Below are positions 16,077 to 17,665 of a DNA stretch of 17,665 nucleotides, in pieces; position 1 is the stretch's first letter; every line of letters begins with the position of its first letter. Under the pieces are notes generated by a model. It ran no database searches. It had not been told where the DNA came from and was given only the letters and a program-made list of their open reading frames with translations. The position numbers and the translations under genes are program-made. The stretch comes from Verrucomicrobiales bacterium. Lineage in GTDB: Bacteria; Verrucomicrobiota; Verrucomicrobiia; Limisphaerales; UBA11320. The stretch spans positions 1 through 17,665 of the forward strand of contig DMJJ01000093.1 of NCBI GenBank assembly GCA_003452185.1. Direction: 5' to 3'.

Positions 16077-17665
16077 TTACGGGGCGAACTCAATGTGGGT
16101 CATGATGCCACCGTAGTCCTCGTGGTCGTTGCTGAGCTGCGTGAACCGCGTGGCGTAGATGAAGTATTTCTTCCCGGCCTCCGCTGTGCGGGTGTCGAGG
16201 ATGACGTCGATGCTCTCGCCACCGCCGAGGGTGACGGAGGTCGTGTTGTAGGAGAGATCCTGGCCGATCGGGTTGCTGGCGGTGGAGGGCCCGCGCAGGA
16301 GGCGGGCATCCTTGCCGACGACACGCATCGGAAGACCGAGCACCGTCAGGGTGTTGAAGTCGGTCTCGGAGACGTTCGAGATGCGGAGCAGGATGTAGTC
16401 ACCCACCTTCGGGAGGTCGGAGCCGAAGAAGGTCGAGGCGACCCGCTGCTTCGATCCCGGGACAGCAAACCCGGCGCTGGTCGGAGTTTCCTGCGGATCC
16501 AGGGAGTCGATGACGCTCTGCGGAACCGGCATGCTGCTCTTCACCGTGTCGGGATAGCCACGGCCGTTCAGCAGCGGCATGTCGTCGAACAGGTGGAAGA
16601 AGTCAGGCGGCTGGATGGCGAGCTCCTCATCATGGAAGTGATGATCAAACCCGGTCATCTGCAGCGGCAGCTCCTTGTCGTAGTAGGTCGAGCCGTCCAG
16701 GTCGTTGTAGGCGTAGTGGAACCCGCTCTGGTGCTTGCCGCTGCCGATCTGCTGGCTGTTTGCCACGTCGCGGTAGGGGAGCTTCGGGAACGAGGTCCCG
16801 ACGTTTGTCCGATCCTGCTTCGGATAGACCCAGAGGTTACCGATCATGCCTTGCTGCATGTGCTCGGTCGCCTCGACATGGCAGTGGTAGAAGTAAGTGC
16901 CGGGGTCATTGAGCAGGTAGTAGTAGCGCTGCGTTGCCCCCTCGCGGACGCCGATGGAGGCCATCGGCATGCCGTCGAAGATCGGCGCGGCCTGCGGGAA
17001 CCCGTGGAAGTGGACCGTGTGCGGGTCGAACAGGTCGGGGCGCATCTTCATGCTGACGTTCGAGAGGTCGAGGTGGAACGTCTGGCCTTCGCGAACGGTC
17101 ATCGTCGGACCGGCGATGTTCGCGTCCAGGAGGGCGTTGTGCCAGAGGACGTCGTTGCGATCGGCCGTGTGATCGGAGAACCCGAAGGTGTAGACCTCAA
17201 TGCCGTTGGCCATGATGGCGAACCCGTCGCCGGCCGCCAGGTGCTTATAGGCGATGTTGTCATCATACACGCGACGGAGCTCGGTGAAGGCATCCTGCAG
17301 CACCGACCGGTTGAGGCGGGTGAGGAGCTCAGGCTGCGCCGCGGGGGAGGCCCCGTTGTACTGCCCCAACAGGGTCGTAGTCTGGGCGCTGGGGCTCAGG
17401 AACGCGTTGTTAAACACCAGGGTGTAGAGGTTCTGAACCGGCGTTGTATCTCCGGTGGTCAGAGGGCCCACCACGATGGGGTGGCCTGCTGCTGGGCTCA
17501 GGCGGAATCCGATGGTGTAGTTCAGGTCGCCGAGGTAGCGGCGCATGGCCGCCGAACGCACGTTCGAGCTCTTGCTGTTATCAAACGCGGTGGCCAGATC
17601 CGTAGCACTGCGCGAACCGACCATCAGGCTCAGGAGGGCCGGATCCTCCGTGCCCTGGTAGGTCC
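16077..17665 (-). CDS. Multicopper oxidase subunit carrying the type-1 copper site (5' end beyond the window)
   Basis: Partial gene: the reading frame stays open to base 17665, so the N-terminus and any signal peptide are missing. The first in-window ATG is at 17624 and is probably internal; residues here are counted from it. A region of unknown fold (1-130) precedes cupredoxin domain 1 at about 135-268 with H202-T-V-H205-F-H207-G and H247-C248-H249-x5-H255-x4-M260. H202, C248, H255 and M260 form a plausible type-1 copper site; H205, H207, H247 and H249 could supply half of a trinuclear centre. Cupredoxin domain 2 at about 345-512 (LLNGRGYPD; ILLRISNVS; SIDVILDTR) has no obvious ligand set. 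The matching four histidines are in the next gene, 51 nt downstream, so this product probably works as a complex with it. The family resembles MnxG/MofA/OmpB-like large bacterial oxidases; the substrate is not determinable. Confidence 0.9.
   Translation of the reverse strand, partial: TYQGTEDPALLSLMVGSRSATDLATAFDNSKSSNVRSAAMRRYLGDLNYTIGFRLSPAAGHPIVVGPLTTGDTTPVQNLYTLVFNNAFLSPSAQTTTLLGQYNGASPAAQPELLTRLNRSVLQDAFTELRRVYDDNIAYKHLAAGDGFAIMANGIEVYTFGFSDHTADRNDVLWHNALLDANIAGPTMTVREGQTFHLDLSNVSMKMRPDLFDPHTVHFHGFPQAAPIFDGMPMASIGVREGATQRYYYLLNDPGTYFYHCHVEATEHMQQGMIGNLWVYPKQDRTNVGTSFPKLPYRDVANSQQIGSGKHQSGFHYAYNDLDGSTYYDKELPLQMTGFDHHFHDEELAIQPPDFFHLFDDMPLLNGRGYPDTVKSSMPVPQSVIDSLDPQETPTSAGFAVPGSKQRVASTFFGSDLPKVGDYILLRISNVSETDFNTLTVLGLPMRVVGKDARLLRGPSTASNPIGQDLSYNTTSVTLGGGESIDVILDTRTAEAGKKYFIYATRFTQLSNDHEDYGGIMTHIEFAP
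16845..17021 (-). other. Type-1 copper site and first half of the trinuclear site
   Basis: Codons for H202, H205, H207 (HTVHFHG) through H247-C248-H249, H255 and M260 (HCHVEATEHMQQGM). The spacing HCH-x5-H-x4-M is longer than the classical laccase HCH-x3-H-x4-M/L by two residues, which fits large bacterial oxidases as I remember them. This is the only HCH motif in the window. Confidence 0.8.

Noticed and set aside
16025..16077. The split oxidase as a frameshifted or broken single gene
   Set aside because: The first product ends normally, followed by a 51-nt spacer with its own ribosome-binding site, and the next product has its own signal sequence, so these are separate genes.
12330..17665. 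Firm assignment as a manganese oxidase
   Set aside because: The copper motifs resemble MnxG/MofA-like oxidases, but substrate cannot be read from these motifs and the neighbouring Cu/Ag pump suits a Cu(I) oxidase equally well.

Overview
This 17.7 kb, GC-rich window carries eight genes, all on the minus strand and closely spaced, so they read from right to left. All appear to act outside the cytoplasm: several have signal peptides or a lipobox, and one is an inner-membrane pump. The organism is a Gram-negative (diderm) bacterium, because a tripartite RND pump is encoded. Ig-like domains of the 'WYKDG' type on a secreted protein, a gingipain-like C25 peptidase and a CusB with a C-terminal DUF3347-type domain would fit Verrucomicrobiota, but the phylum is only a guess from style.

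Right block (8989-17665): three consecutive genes for large exported cupredoxin proteins of the multicopper oxidase (MCO) superfamily. The first, cut by the window edge, holds a complete type-1 copper site and half of the histidines of a trinuclear copper centre. The second holds the other half of those histidines near its C-terminus; its two cupredoxin domains are separated by about 600 residues of predicted coiled coil whose only two prolines lie at its midpoint, as in an antiparallel coiled-coil hairpin. The third has two cupredoxin domains with no recognisable copper ligands, followed by Ig-like domains and a possible P-domain-like end. Together they look like a large MnxG/MofA-like oxidase distributed over three polypeptides.

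Middle block (5472-8940): a perfect 12-bp hairpin that could be a terminator, with a promoter-like sequence lying across it, separates the oxidase genes from two small paralogous exported or anchored proteins of about 204 and 203 residues (gapless, about 30% identical over their last 106 residues). These flank a gingipain-like (C25) cysteine peptidase.

Left block (173-5459): a CusB-type adaptor lipoprotein and a CusA-type heavy-metal RND pump carrying the three periplasmic methionines of copper/silver exporters. No outer-membrane factor (CusC) is present. The final 172 bases hold GC-rich hairpins and no convincing gene.

The combined picture is a periplasmic or cell-surface metal system: copper/silver export by CusBA next to an unusual multi-subunit copper oxidase that could oxidise Cu(I), Mn(II) or another substrate. 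That the oxidase and pump work together is inferred from synteny and family knowledge. The substrate of the oxidase cannot be read from the sequence.
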